Of a stretch of 64,000 nt of DNA, positions 46,073 to 60,867 are shown piece by piece. The translations under genes and the position numbers were made by a program. The DNA lies in contig JAIXMR010000058.1 of the NCBI GenBank assembly GCA_025677835.1, forward strand, positions 1-64,000. Direction: 5' to 3'. This DNA comes from Sporodiniella umbellata. Lineage: Eukaryota > Mucoromycota > Mucoromycetes > Mucorales > Rhizopodaceae. Below the pieces are notes generated by a model, which did no database searches, was not told the DNA's origin, and saw only the letters and a program-made list of their open reading frames with translations. Numbering within the stretch: position 1 is the stretch's first letter; the number at the start of each line of letters is the position of its first letter.

Positions 46073-49000
46073 TTACAAATAAAGCTTGTCCATTTTTTTT
46101 CTCAAACTTGTGTCATCTTCTTTTGATTCGTACTCTTCTTCTGACTCGCTATCTGACATAACTAGTGCTGTAATTTGCCGCTCGCCTGGGCTAACTAAGG
46201 ACTCCGGCAGCTGTTTTCGGTGAATTGTCAATACCGTCCTGTTGGTATTCTTAGTGGCTATATGCATCAGGCAGTCTCCTACCACCCAAGGAAAACTGAG
46301 CTGTCTTGTATACACTTCTATCTTTTTGGAAAGTGTTTTGTTTTCACAAGGATGGTATGTGACGTAGTACCATGCTGCTGCCTTGGCCTCTATAAGGAGA
46401 TCCAGTTTCTCTTCTGGGAGATCCTTTGTGTGTTTTTCAAAGTCTTCTTCAAAAGCTCTTCTCCATTTCCGTTTAAATTGTAAATATACGTCTCGTATTC
46501 TTCTGCTGAGTTCCTTTTTGCTGTTCTCAGTTACATATTTAGGCCAGTTCACGATAATTCCTGATACAAACTCGATTTCTGAGCGTACTCCGTACTCACC
46601 CATTAGTAAACGTAGACTATTGTCGTATTTGATTCGACTTTTTCTTGCCTCCAAAACGTATTGATGCATCCCTTCGACATACATTCTAGGATCGTATTCA
46701 CACCTATTAAGTAGATAAGGACGTTCTTCAATACCGCATCCGTCTCTGTATATGTATCCAACAGGCTTTTTAGACATGTATGATATAGTAGGGTTATCAG
46801 TCATAAAATCTGGCACAGGGTATTCGTAGACATCAATCAGCATAGGGTCAGTAGTTATAGAATCTGAAATTCCTGTTTTTGCAAAATCTTCCAAAAAAAA
46901 AAAAAAAAAAAAAAGAGTAAGAGAGCTGCTCAAATGCCTTGATTTCTGTTTTACCCGTAGCAATTGTGATTTTAGTTTCTAAATAAGATGCTTTACCATG
47001 AAATACTGAAGTTTTATGCCGATCTACAGCGGCACACCAGGCATCTTTGGCTAAACTAGTAAAGTCTTCAGATATATAGTTGACTACAAACTTTGCCATA
47101 TCTTGAAACGAAATGTGCTGTATAGAATTAGGATTCACAGTCTCAATTGCATCTTTCGGGGAGCAGTTAGACCGTTTTGGCACAAGAGCTTTATCCCAAA
47201 TAATCCTATAAAACACTTTCCATAAACACATATTTGTATATAACTACTTTTGTAAACTTTACGTAAAGTCGTCCTTTTCAGGTCCATCATTTGAACAGTA
47301 GCTTGTAAAGTCCTTGAAACCACCTGCAGGGTAAATCAAGACATTATTGTAGCCTCTTAAGGCGACTCGGTCTACTGCTCTAGCTACAATCACATTTTTG
47401 GGGCTGTATGTGTTGTCTCTAAAAATAACACACTCCCCTTCGATCACTTTCGACTTTGTGTTTTTGCCCTTTGATGTAGATGACTGAAAGAAAACTTCAT
47501 CGTATTCTAAAGTGCCAGTCTCATCTACAATAGCATAGGCTCGTGCTCCATTTTCAACGTATATTTTGTTATCTTCAATCAGCTCTCGTAAAATATGGTT
47601 TTGGAATGCCAAGACAAGGTTGGTAATCAATGGATCACTCCTCTCTAAAAAGCCCGAGAAAAAAAGCCTGTAATGGTGAGAATCAATCATATCTGCATAA
47701 TAGTCCTCCATAAGCCGATTCAAAAAGTTGTTTTTCTGAGGGCTCCCAGTCAGATAGTCACTGAGGAAATTTTCTGCTCTTTGATGAAATTCTAAAAGCG
47801 GAATGCCAAGTCCGTGAAGGAGAGGTATTGTGTGTTTATCTATATAGGCTCTTTTTTGTCTAGAGACCTTGATTACTTCCAAAGTCAATCGATGGCTGTC
47901 AAAGTGTATTTGGCTTGATCGAAGTTGAATTTTGCGTTTTTGGAGATAGTTTGATAGCATAAGAATACCTCTTGCTCCAGCGAGATTGAATTGAACTACA
48001 TTGGGTGTATAACTAAGCTCAAGCACACGAGAAATTTCTCGTGCAATATTTGGCGACATTTTTCCGCACTCGCGCGCAAAGATCACACCGTTTTTTTCAA
48101 AACTATCAATTTCTTCAACTTCACTGGTTTGGATATCCAAACTTGTTAGTCTAGATGAGAGTGCCTAAAAAAAAGAAGTAAACAGTTTTGCCTTGTATTC
48201 TGACGTTACTCTTTATACCTACTTGTCCAACGCTCGCCATATATTGCGGCACACTAGTAATTTCAGACAAGTCGCCAATCCAATAAAGAATATCCTCCCT
48301 GCTAAAGCCTTTTATTGGAGCAAAAAACCAGCATCTATGCAGCTTTAGATCTTCTATAGATGAGCATAGAAAATCATATTGCCTTCCGGCAAGCATGATG
48401 CCCTTCTTCAAAACTTTATATATCCTTTTATAAAGTCTATCGTTCTGACCAACGAATGGACAAGGGGCAATAGGCATAAGCTCTTCATCTGAAAATTCAA
48501 CTAATAGGAAGCGATCTCCATACTTCTTATGTTGAAATTGTAAATGGTTCATCTTTTGTAGAACAGGGTGCAATGGGTACATAGATGTAGGAGTAATCAG
48601 CAGTTTTCTGGAAAGCGTATAGCCTTCTGGGACGGGTTCTGGCGGATCATGTAAACTTGAGTTATTTTTGAAAATGTTGTAAATGGTTTTGTTAGGACTA
48701 TAAAGACGATTTTGGCCTATGCATATAAGTGACAGTAGCCTGCAAGCGATGTGGGGCTCTAAGGTGCCAATAGTTTGGTAAAAATCGTCTCCAATGTTGT
48801 ATTCTCTTAAAATCTTCAGATAAAATGCATGCTGGAGCATATAATAAACTTCGAACGGAAACTCTTTCCATCTCAATTCATTTTCTAATCTGGGAACATA
48901 TTCTTGGTCTGTTTTGATTGTCTGTGTCTCTAGTAGCCCCTGGCTAGTTTGTGTAGCCTCAAAAATTCTACAGGCCAATGCGTCATGAGTTTGATCGTCT

Positions 49001-49785
49001 ATATCCATCTCGACTTTATACACTGACCATTTATCCAACCGTAGCATATTTTTCTTTCGGTCCATAGGAATTTCGGTCACTCGTTCCCAACAACTGAAAT
49101 CATAAGCTTCGCGTGGTGACTGTGGAGCTGACATTCTCCAGAAATAGGCAGGGTATTTTGCTGCTACGATCACAACTGACTGTTGTTTATTTCGCTGTAA
49201 GATTGTGTTCTTCAGAGTTGTCCTGTATTTGATACGAAGTCTGTAGGGCGAGTTCATGTGAAAAAAGAATATCTCTACGTATTTTTCAAATGTATTTATA
49301 TCTAAACGAATATTCCTAGTTGAGGACCATTCGTTAACAAAAGTAGTTGGTGTAGAGAGTCCTCCCATATACAATTTCTCGCCCATAAAAGGGGGGAAAG
49401 TTCTTTCAACATAATCTGATAGATCGAGTTCTTTTGCTTGTACTATTTCGTTCCTGAGAGCTAATTTTTTAGATAGTATGTTGTCTACTGCTGTTGTAGT
49501 TCTACAAGTGAAAATTAAGATTTAAAATCCCGCACCAAACTTGTTTTTTTTCTGTTACGAGAATACAATAGCAGCAGCTACATTTTGGCCTTTTCTAATC
49601 TGTATATGCTTTACTTTTCCTTCTTTCTCGAACAAATCCCATAGATCTCCCTCTGTCGTTTGGGGACATAAGTTGTATGCAACAATGCATTTATCAGTTG
49701 CTCCTATTTGGACTTTCGCTCAGTACAGTATCTTTTTTTTTTGTCAAACCAGCATACTTAGAAATGAAAACGGTAAATGATTCAT
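46073..49785 (-). CDS. RNA-dependent RNA polymerase, catalytic motif degenerate
   Basis: Eukaryotic RNA-silencing type RdRP of 1,144 residues. Six exons, all in frame: 49758-49785, 49559-49718, 48223-49501, 47263-48164, 46955-47205 and 46073-46887. An N-terminal RRM (CIVAYNLCPQTTEGDLWDLF ... NVAAAIVFS) is followed by family blocks: ITPTSMYPLHPVLQKMNHLQ, RFLLVEFSDEEL, LCSSIEDLKLHRCWFFAPIK, YWIGDLSEITSVPQYMASVG and VIEGECVIFRDNTYSPKNVI. Then come VARAVDRVALRGYNNVLIYP, IIWDKALVP, FQDMAKFVVNYISED and IATDFAKTG. The catalytic S-G-x-D-L-D-G-D reads S-N-D-G-P-E-K-D (47271-47294), so two of three metal-binding Asp are missing in a gap-free alignment. The start (MNHLPFSFLTK) is the least certain part and needs a 39-nt intron. 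Probably a non-catalytic paralogue. Confidence 0.88.
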
Positions 49786-50427
49786 TTTCCTGGAAGCATG
49801 AAAGAAAAAATAAAAAAAAAAGATGCTTTGTTAATTTTTATACTCAGTACATCGGACTGTTTAACGTCTAAAAACACCCCATGTCATGATTAAGTCCTAA
49901 CAATGAGACTCGTACACACAAACTGTCATTGGCTCGACTATCCATTAGCAGATAAAAAAAAGGTTCAAATAAAAGCAAAAAATTACTTTGGAGCAATGAA
50001 AACGCTCTTATTAGATGTTAGGCTATCAGGTTTTACTTGAGAGCTAGGTTTTAGTGCAAGTAGTATCTAACCCAGACGAAAAAGCGCTGCCAGGTCTTTA
50101 AAGTTTAGATATAATGGTCTAGTATTGCTATTATTACCTTCAGAGCAATCTACATCTTCAATATAGATTTTCAGTATATTTTTAGCCTTTTTTTTATCTT
50201 TTGTTTTATTTTATTTTCCTTTTGAAAAGGTCCTGGGACAGCTTTACTATTTTTATATTCAAATAAAATATATCTTTAGTCTTCTAAAAAGAAAAAATAG
50301 AACAAAACAAAGCGAGCTTGTCGTACTTGATTTAATGACATACAGTTAACTTAAATACTACAATCGCGTCGAAGTGGAATGATTGCACTATTGTTCACCG
50401 CTTTTACTTCCATCTCCAAGAGGCACC
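49786..50427. other. intergenic
   Basis: Upstream of the RdRP and downstream of the aspartic protease. AT-rich, no gene recognised. Confidence 0.4.
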
Positions 50428-51886
<1,459 letters not shown>

Positions 51887-52531
51887 TATTGTGTTGAAGA
51901 GAAAAAGCTACAAAATTAGTATTAGTTTCTTCTTTGGGCAATTATTAGATGTTTTTCTTGTTAAGTACACTTCATCTACTCGGAAATTGACAAATATTCA
52001 AAGAAGATAAGAGGTATTCAAAAGCCGTGACCGTGAAATATTCCAAATATGGATTGAAAAGATCTTTTCGAAAGAAGGTATTCGAAATAATATTTGCAAG
52101 AAAACTGATTTACCTTGATGTTTCTTCTTTCTATTTTAGTCATCTAACAGTATTTAAATAAGCTGCGTTTATATACATTGTTTGGTATTTGGTAGTCAAG
52201 GTCTGTTAAAACGAAAAGTACAATAGATGCAAGTGCCCTGCTCTTCGTTTGCTGTGATATTTTTTAGATCGAAAATAACTCTCTTTACTGCTTTTACCAA
52301 AGTAGAGAGAGAAGCATATCTAGCATATTTTGATCTTTTGATCTCATCGTAATGAATTTGTTGATACCACAGAAGCTTATTTGCTTTTTTTGTTCATTTG
52401 TTTTAAACAGATGGCCCTTTTTGTTTTAAAAACAATTCGGCCTATATAAAAACCTTTATTTTGGAGGACTGTATAAAGAAAATTATAAAAGCTAAGCGTT
52501 CAAATGAATATGGTCTCCTTGGCAGAAATCG
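51887..52531. other. intergenic
   Basis: AT-rich DNA upstream of the protease. No gene seen. Confidence 0.4.
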
Positions 52532-53632
52532 TTAAACTGCATCGACAAAATTAGAGCAACTTTCTTCTTTAACAATAACATAGCTACTAACTAATTTATC
52601 AAAGTAAACTTCGAATTTAGAAGCTTTGCTAATATGAATATCATTTACGATTGTCTCAATTGTTACATCAATAGAATCACGAACGGTAGACGCATAAAAT
52701 GAATTCTTGAGCTGATGACTTCCCATAACTATACCACCAATAACACTTATTCGGGTCATGTTGGCTTTTAGACCGTCAAAAAAAATGGCGCCATAATGTG
52801 TGTAAGCTTTCACAGAATTGATCCCCTAAAATTATCATTTCTGAGGCAAACACCAGTAGCGATTCAAAAGAGTGAATCTCTGGAAGAAACCAAGCTTTAA
52901 CAGTATACGAAAGGTACTCTTTACTTTTTGGCTTATGATAGTCTTGGCGATAGTTTCTACGCTTTTTATAAGCTTGTTCAACATACACTGTGTATTTGAT
53001 CGACTTGCAAACACGGTAACATTGACTTTTATATCTTTGAAAGAGATATCGTTCGATTTTGAAAAGCTAACATAGCCGCCAGAATTGGGATGGCCATTCA
53101 AAACAAGCCTAACGGACTGAAACTCTTGGTAAGATATTCTTAATAATGTAGATCTTGCTGCTAGCTAGAACGGATCACACGAAGATTTTCCTAATAATAT
53201 ATTTATGAAAACTACTAAGCTATAGTAGTTAGATCAATTTGTTACCTTTCTTGAGGAAATTAAAATCAGTAGCATTCTTGGAAGTGTATACTTTTATGAA
53301 TACTATTAGCATGTCGACTTGTAAAATCTTTTTTTAAAAAAAAAACCTACCGTAGTTCTTTTCAGATATTCCGTGGTGATTGCGGCTGTTTTTGGATAAG
53401 AAGAGGAATTTACATCCTTTATGGAAGTTTCTGTCGTCTCTGACAAAGAGAGAAGGACACTCATAGTATGGCTCTTGTACACGTGAGGGGAGGAGGAGGC
53501 CAATGACAAGAAAAATATGGTCCTTTTTTTAGAAGAATCAGGTGAAGCATTCCCTTTGTTAGTTATATAGCAAAAAAATCTGCAATCGCAACCAAAAAGA
53601 GAAAGAAAGAAATTTTCAACCTTACAGGTCAA
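52532..53632 (-). CDS. tentative multi-exon gene, unrecognised
   Basis: Three open stretches on the minus strand read as exons: SVLLSLSETTETSIKDVNSS and YPKTAAITTEYLKRTT (to a GTAGGT donor); ISYQEFQSVRLVLNGHPNSG, GYVSFSKSNDISFKDIKVNV and TVFAS; and GINSVKAYTHYGAIFFDGLK, ANMTRISVIGGIVMG and IDVTIETIVNDIHISKASKF, ending NFVDAV-stop at 52532. A small exon near 53240-53320 (IVFIKVYTSKNATDFNFL) may join them. The beta-rich middle (NPSG-like, SFxDIxVxV) recalls LEA/immunoglobulin-like extracytoplasmic domains of fungal membrane proteins, but I cannot name a family and not all junctions were closed. Confidence 0.35.
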
Positions 53633-55441
53633 AGACGGTTGAAAATATAAAAGTATATGTGATACTTGTATTGGTTTTTAGGATCACGTTTCCTCAGAGA
53701 GTAATATTCAAAACTTTGGAGGTAATAGCAGTCTTGCTAATCCAAAAGCATGTTTAAAGACTACTACAGTTGAAAATTCAATACAAATTCAAAGTAATTT
53801 GCAGTTATAATGACTTGCTTTGTCCAACTAGAAATGACATTCCTACGCAAAGATTATCAGTTTTTTTTTTTTTTTTTTAGCAAAGACAAACATAATTTAA
53901 GCACTATTACCGTCTGTGTCTCTTGATAGAAAGTCTACACAAAAATACAGCGGTTAACAAAACAATTGCTATCGGTAGTTCCAAGGCTAGCGTTGTTTAG
54001 TTTAATGAAAGGTAATACATCTAAGGCTTTCCAAATCCCTTTTGATTTTTCTTTTTCAAATATTTCCATGTGATTATACAAAAGTTAAATGAATATATAA
54101 AAAGATAGGCTAAAGGCTACTCTATAAAGGTCTTTTTTTTCCAAGAAAGTCGAGGTTTACAAAAAAAAAAAAAAAAAAGGGGGGGCATCTATTGAAGCCC
54201 TTCCTAAACAATAAACAAGAGAGAAAAAACCAAGAAAAAGACACAAAAAGAACAGTATAATGCTACTTTCTAAAAAAAAAAAAGTTATATTTTACAAATT
54301 AAAGCTGCATAAAATATAAGAATGTTGACAAATTTCAATTTTATTGTTATAAAACAAGTGTAAGTACTATTATTATCATTGCTAGTTGATCGTTGACATA
54401 TACACTCATATCATACAGTGTTTTTCTTGATCTTGATTTCAATTTTAAGGTTACAGCGTGTATTAGCCATACAAAAAGTGGAAGTAATCTAAACTAGGGA
54501 TAGTTATTAAAGACTCAAAAGCTTACTAAACGTATGATAGACAGCTGTAAACCTATATTGTTGCACTTATAGCAACACTGATTGCTAGTTTTGTGTCAGG
54601 TACAAAAAGAGTTGTATAAATGTTCTGAAGTATAACATTAAATGTCTTTCATGTAAAACAATAAAACTTGAATTATATACTTTCTTTAGTTGAAAGAATG
54701 ATCTTTTTTTGAGTTGATAAAGCCATATAACAAAACCCTCGGTACAATGAAAAGTTTACATCAAGATGATTTTAAAAACCCTTTTAAAATATAGAGCAAA
54801 TACAGGTATACCCAATTACATAATGTTTTGTTTTCTATTGTGAAAGAGTGAGATAGAAGACTGTCTGGAATACTGTTCCTGATAATCTGGAATCTAAATG
54901 TTTCAATGCTGTTTGCATATATATACTTGGCTTCAACTTAAACGGAAGTTTAGTAACCAAATATGCGTTTGACCAAACAAAATTCAACGAGGAAACAGAT
55001 CCGGTGCATTAAAACTGTAAACCAAGTTAGAGTACAAAGTGTGATGACTAGGCTATTTTAAGGTTCTATACATGCTATTATGAGATCATCTAGGAGCTCA
55101 AAGCGATTATACATCCTGTTTTCAGTTAAAAGCATGTATATTAAATTCAGAAAAATGAAATATTTAGAATACTAAGACTTGAGTCTTTAGACAAAACTTT
55201 AAATTCGTTATTGAAGCAACTATTTAAATGTTAAAAATGTAAGCCTAAAGCTTTATATGGTCAATGTTTAAGAAAAATAGAAAAAGAGAGAAAGATGAAT
55301 ACAAATTATGTCTCTAGTTTAGCTTCTTACATATGTCTTTTTAGTTTTTCATATAAAGTGGCAAATACATATATACAAGTGAATGTATTTTTACATTCAC
55401 ATTCTTAAAAGTATATTTTTTACCTTTGTTATTTTAGAATG
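53633..55441. other. gene-poor intergenic
   Basis: AT-rich with poly-T near 53862-53879 and poly-A runs followed by G7 near 54162-54186. No coding or RNA gene recognised. Confidence 0.4.
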
Positions 55442-56433
55442 AAAAGAAGTGTCTCACAAGAATCGAAAAAAGGCAGTCGATCAAATATCTGCAGATACTA
55501 ACAAAAATGGCACAAGTACCAAGACTGATTCTAAAGATAAAGGCGAGGATACGCATCGACCGGAGGACCATACCACGGTATTTATTTTTATAATAGAACT
55601 TTGTCAAAAGTCAAAAATAAAATATTTAGAGCTGCTCCCAAGCATTTACGCCTTTAATGAGCATAGACATAACTATAGCTTAACTTGGTAACCCAATTTT
55701 GTTTTGTTTTACTGTTTTGTTCTATTAGTAAACTGATCTGTGTACAAATATCCATTTTGGAATTTGACAGGATCATGTGAGTGAAGCTATCCAAATCAAT
55801 GCCGAAATTCTCCCTATTTTTAAGACTAATGGGTTAAATTGGAATGTCAAAAGACTTAGCTAGATTTAGCTTGCTGTCTAAGATTTTTTTTGTTTGAAAG
55901 CACCTATTGTACCCAAAACCGTTAACAATCCAAGCCTCTCTTTTTTTTCTCTTTGAGAGTCTTTATTTTTCTGTAAAACATTATGTTGAAGAAAATATTG
56001 GACCAAAACTATATTGGATTTAGGGTTTGTCAAAGAGTATCCTCACTTAGTTTCTCTCCTCTCTCAAACCAAAATTTTGCAAAGAGCCACAAAGAGCTAT
56101 GCCTAGAAGTTGATCCAAGGTTATTGTAAAGTTAGCTTTTATGGGCACTGATACACATATATATCTACGGTTTATGGATCTAGTCAATACAAATCGTATC
56201 ATGAGTTTGTTTCACTTCAAAATTATGACTTTTTCCTTCTTAGAAACATTACATACAAAATAGATCGTATTTCGATCCTTTGTTTGACATAATTTTAAAT
56301 ATGTTATATACCCTTACTTAGTTTTTTCTTAGACTCTCCCCGGTATAGTCAAATCAACAGTAAACGATACCAATCATACTATTATTCCAGTGATTCCTTA
56401 TCCTCAGAAGGCAATCAACAGGCCTGATTTTTA
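55442..56433 (+). other. possible decayed or short spliced gene
   Basis: Three short plausible exon reads: SHKNRKKAVDQISADTNKNG to HRPEDHTT (followed by a GTATTT donor), DHVSEAIQINAEILPIFKTN with GLNWNVKRLS (after TTTGACAG), and TLPGIVKSTVNDTNHTIIPV with IPYPQKAINRPDF-stop (to 56433). The first is polar and Lys/Asp-rich. No family recognised and the joins are not proven. Confidence 0.2.
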
Positions 56434-57401
56434 GAACAAGTGGCTTGCATTAAAGAATAGACAATTTAAACAGTTTCGCTTATATCAAATATGCAGGTTC
56501 GATTGTCTAAAAGTTTGATTAACAATAAAAAGAATACTGAGTAAGTGGTTTTTTTTTATTGAATCCCTATATAGCATATACACAGAAATGTCGAATGAAC
56601 TGAGTTTACATCTAAAGACCCTGATTTTCTTTTGTCAATACAACTCACTGCAATTTTTGAGTTCAGAACAAATGTAAAAAAAAAAAAAAAATGGCAAATC
56701 AAACTTCTTTTCTATAAGGAAACAAAGTTCAAAAACGCCTATACTGTACTGCAGCAGCAATTTATATATACTTGGGTGTCATAAAAAGAAAAAGAAAACT
56801 GTCAAATATTTTAAAAACCCTGGTATTAAATAAAGACAAAAGGAAAGGATATTTGCAAGCCAACAAAACCGAAAACAGACAATAAGAACAGCTGTCAACT
56901 GTTTATACTGTTTTTTCCTCCCATCTTTGCCATACCCGTGTAGCTGGCGCTTGTTAGGCGGTTCATTTGTTTAGTCGAACCCTTGTCACAATAAGCAGTC
57001 ACAAGTGGTTCGTAATTTTTTCTTTGTATTTTTTGTTTTTGAGGTAGAAAGATGGCTTTGAAAATAAAATTTTTTTTCTCCCTCTTTTTTTTTTATTTTC
57101 TCAGTTATTGTCTGCTATTCAACATATCCCTTTGGTGCTCCGATAACCTCTTGAACCTCTCTGAATAGAAAACACTCCATTAACGAAAAAAGAAAAACAG
57201 CCTACCTTTTTGTACCAAACCTCTTTGTTTTACTACCTTTTTAGCCAAAGAAAAGCAAAGTAAGAAAAAATTTTACCGTTAAAAAACTACATTCTACTAG
57301 AAATCTCGGTAAGTCTCTGTTGCACTTTGTGAAAGAAAACAGTAAGACGTTGACAGGTCACGCACCCTTTTTTTTTTTTTTTGTTAGACTACATATATAC
57401 A
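56434..57401. other. upstream region of Zn2Cys6 gene
   Basis: AT-rich, with a T-rich stretch and a TTAG near 57369-57387 that may be a 5'-UTR splice acceptor. No gene seen. Confidence 0.4.
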
Positions 57402-57943
57402 ATGCAACAATTTCCCGCTTATTTCAATGGCTACGAAAACCATGCTCCACAACAAGTTCAGCATCAAGATCAACAATCTCAATCGCAACCCAGCCGGGCT
57501 CAAGATCTCCATCAACAACAGGGTCAACCCCAGCCTTTGTTGACAGGCCCTAATTTGGCTATATACTCTCCTGCTGCTATGCAACCATTATCCGTATTGG
57601 CTGCTGCTCAAAGAAAGGATCAGGATCCTAACGATGCCCTATCTGCTGTAACCTCTGTCGTTTCTGGCGGACCCATTGAGCTGGGTGCTCATGGTAAGCC
57701 TAAGAGAAAGCAAGTCAAGAATGCCTGTGGTAAGTTGCCGAAAAAAAGGAAGGATAAAGAGGGATGTTGACATATTTTTGTCAGTAAACTGCCAAAAGGC
57801 CTGCAAAAAGTGTGATATTGGAAGACCTTGTCAAAGATGTGTAAAGTATGGTATCACGGAAACTTGTATCAACTCTGTCCGCAAAGAACGCAAGAAAGGA
57901 ATTAAAAGAGGGCCCTACAAGAAAAGAACCAAGACAGGTAAAC

Positions 57944-57974
<31 letters not shown>

Positions 57975-58699
57975 AAGAAAAAAAAAAAAAGAAAAAGGGA
58001 AAATCGAAACTCATTACTTATATAATGACAGGCATTGAAAGCGGCGCTTCTTCTGCTGGGTCTACACCCAATTTAGCATCCCCCATGGCCAATACACCAA
58101 TATACGGTAACGGTGTTCGTCCTGCAGCGCTTCCCATGCATTACCAGACCTTCTCCCATGGTCCATACGATCCTTATGCTGCTTATACAAACAATGGACA
58201 GATGATGCCACAAACCTATATGGTACCTGCTTCTATCCAACAGATGTATCCCACCAATCCCCCTGTGATGTCCTATCAGGCTGCTATGAACATTATCTCT
58301 CCCCAACATCAACAGCAGGCAGCTTCTCCCAACCAGCAACAGCAGCAACCACAACAACAACAACACCACCACCAGCAGCAACATCAACAACATGCTGAGC
58401 AACACCCAGATCAAGGGCTCCATCATCCATCACAACCTTTGGCTGATCAAAAGTCTAATATACATCAAACAAAGATGGGAAGCCTCAACGACACTACAGC
58501 ATCTTCCAACGGTACCTCTCTTCCCCATCCCTCGGCCGAAAACAAAACTGAAGATGACGATGATGAGGGATCCAAATTGAACATTCTATCTAGACTCTGT
58601 AGCGCTGTTTTGGACCGCAACGATACACCAAAACAAGAACAAGAGATGAAAGCTGATGAGACAACGTCTTCTACTCTTTCCCAAGCTACCTCTTCTTGA
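57402..58699 (+). CDS. Zn2Cys6 transcription factor
   Basis: Three exons, in frame: 57402-57729, 57785-57937 and 58032-58699. The binuclear zinc cluster spans the first junction: NAC-VNCQKACKKCDIGRPC-QRCVKYGITETC, spacing C-x2-C-x6-C-x5-C-x2-C-x8-C, followed by a strongly basic linker RKERKKGIKRGPYKKR that serves as DNA contact and nuclear signal. The N-terminus is Gln-rich (APQQVQHQDQQSQSQPS); the C-terminal exon has a Gln/His tract (NQQQQQPQQQQHHHQQQHQQ) and an acidic patch (TEDDDDEGSKLNILSRLCSA). No fungal-specific middle homology region is seen. Target genes unknown. The second intron has a 26-nt A-rich run. Confidence 0.9.
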
Positions 58700-59107
58700 T
58701 TCATCCTATTCTTTTTCTTTCCCTCTTGCTAGATTCGTTGTGTTGTAATATATATATATATGTATCCAATCAGACAAACCGTCCTTTTTTTCTTTTTTTT
58801 TTTTTTTTTTCTTTTTTTTTTTAAAAAAGCAAAGCCTCACTTTTTAAACAGCCATTATAAACAGTGATACTACAACAGCAATAATAATAATAATAATAAT
58901 AAACAATGTATGGAAAAGTGGGCGTGTCAACACCAAAATACATCTGCATATTGCGGAGACCAGAAAAAAATTGTTTTGAGACTCACAAATGAAAGCGTAG
59001 TTAATTCTCATTTTAGAGAAAAAAAAAAAAAAAAAACGATGTTGTTGTGATGGTGATTATTAAAATCCTGCATACAAACACATTGCATACCTTTCTCTAG
59101 CTAATAC
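58700..59107. other. intergenic with microsatellites
   Basis: Contains (TA)n near 58749-58761, poly-T runs near 58783-58822 and (AAT)n near 58879-58902. No gene seen. Confidence 0.5.
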
Positions 59108-59115
59108 TTGCATTA

Positions 59116-59428
59116 TGCAATCCATAAATCGAACCACATACAAAAAAAAAAAAAAAAAAAGCTGAAGACAGTAGAAAACACTCTACAAAAGCAAGGATCC
59201 CCTCACAGACGAAACCAAGGCCTGGAAGTGTATCCTGGATTGTACAAAGATCAGTCTGAGTTGAAAATGGCTTGGTATACTACTTCTCAACAGACAAAGC
59301 CCGTACGTTTGAAAGAACAATGGTATCCTCTTTCTCCTGTTATACTTGTGGTTTATAAAGCTATAAGAATCCGTAGCCAAACAATAATAATAACAATAAT
59401 AATAAAAGGTGATTTATGCAACAAGTAA
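59116..59428 (+). CDS. small hypothetical ORF
   Basis: Frame from ATG 59116 with poly-Lys (20-nt A run) then ENTLQKQGSPHRRNQGLEVY and PGLYKDQSELKMAWYTTSQQ, ending in Ile-rich sequence from an (AAT)-like repeat. Non-repetitive in the middle but no recognised family. It could be an untranslated leader of the Rab gene. Confidence 0.2.
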
Positions 59429-59558
59429 ATGTTTATGTTGCCTCTGTTTCTTCGAGTCGTACTAAACAAACCTATAATTTCATTTGGTGGATTACAGGCT
59501 TTCTTTTCTTTTTTTTTTTCTTCCTTTTTTCTTTTTTTTTTTTTTTTTTTTTCGATCG

Positions 59559-59561
<3 letters not shown>

Positions 59562-59599
<38 letters not shown>
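59562..59599. repeat. (GT)n microsatellite
   Basis: TG/CG-rich repeat ending about 30 bp before the Rab6 start codon, preceded by a poly-T of about 20 nt; it may affect promoter or leader structure. Confidence 0.9.
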
Positions 59600-59600
<1 letters not shown>

Positions 59601-59627
59601 TGTATTTGTTTTTGAAATAGAAAGAAA

Positions 59628-60678
<1,051 letters not shown>

Positions 60679-60867
60679 GATTGTTTAATTTCGCTCTAAT
60701 AAATGAAACTTACCATTACGCCTTCTTGTTGATGACTCGCACTCTGTAGAGTAAAGAGTTGGGATATATCACTTTTAAAATCAAGAAAAGTCACACAATT
60801 GTTTTTATTTTTATTTTTTTTTTCATTCCCCATTTTTATTATTATTGAAAGAAAACAATCACGCTTT

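Noticed and set aside
56440..56520. Possible tRNA (GGTTCGATT box-B-like sequence near 56495)
   Set aside because: No matching acceptor stem, D-arm or anticodon stem could be folded around it.
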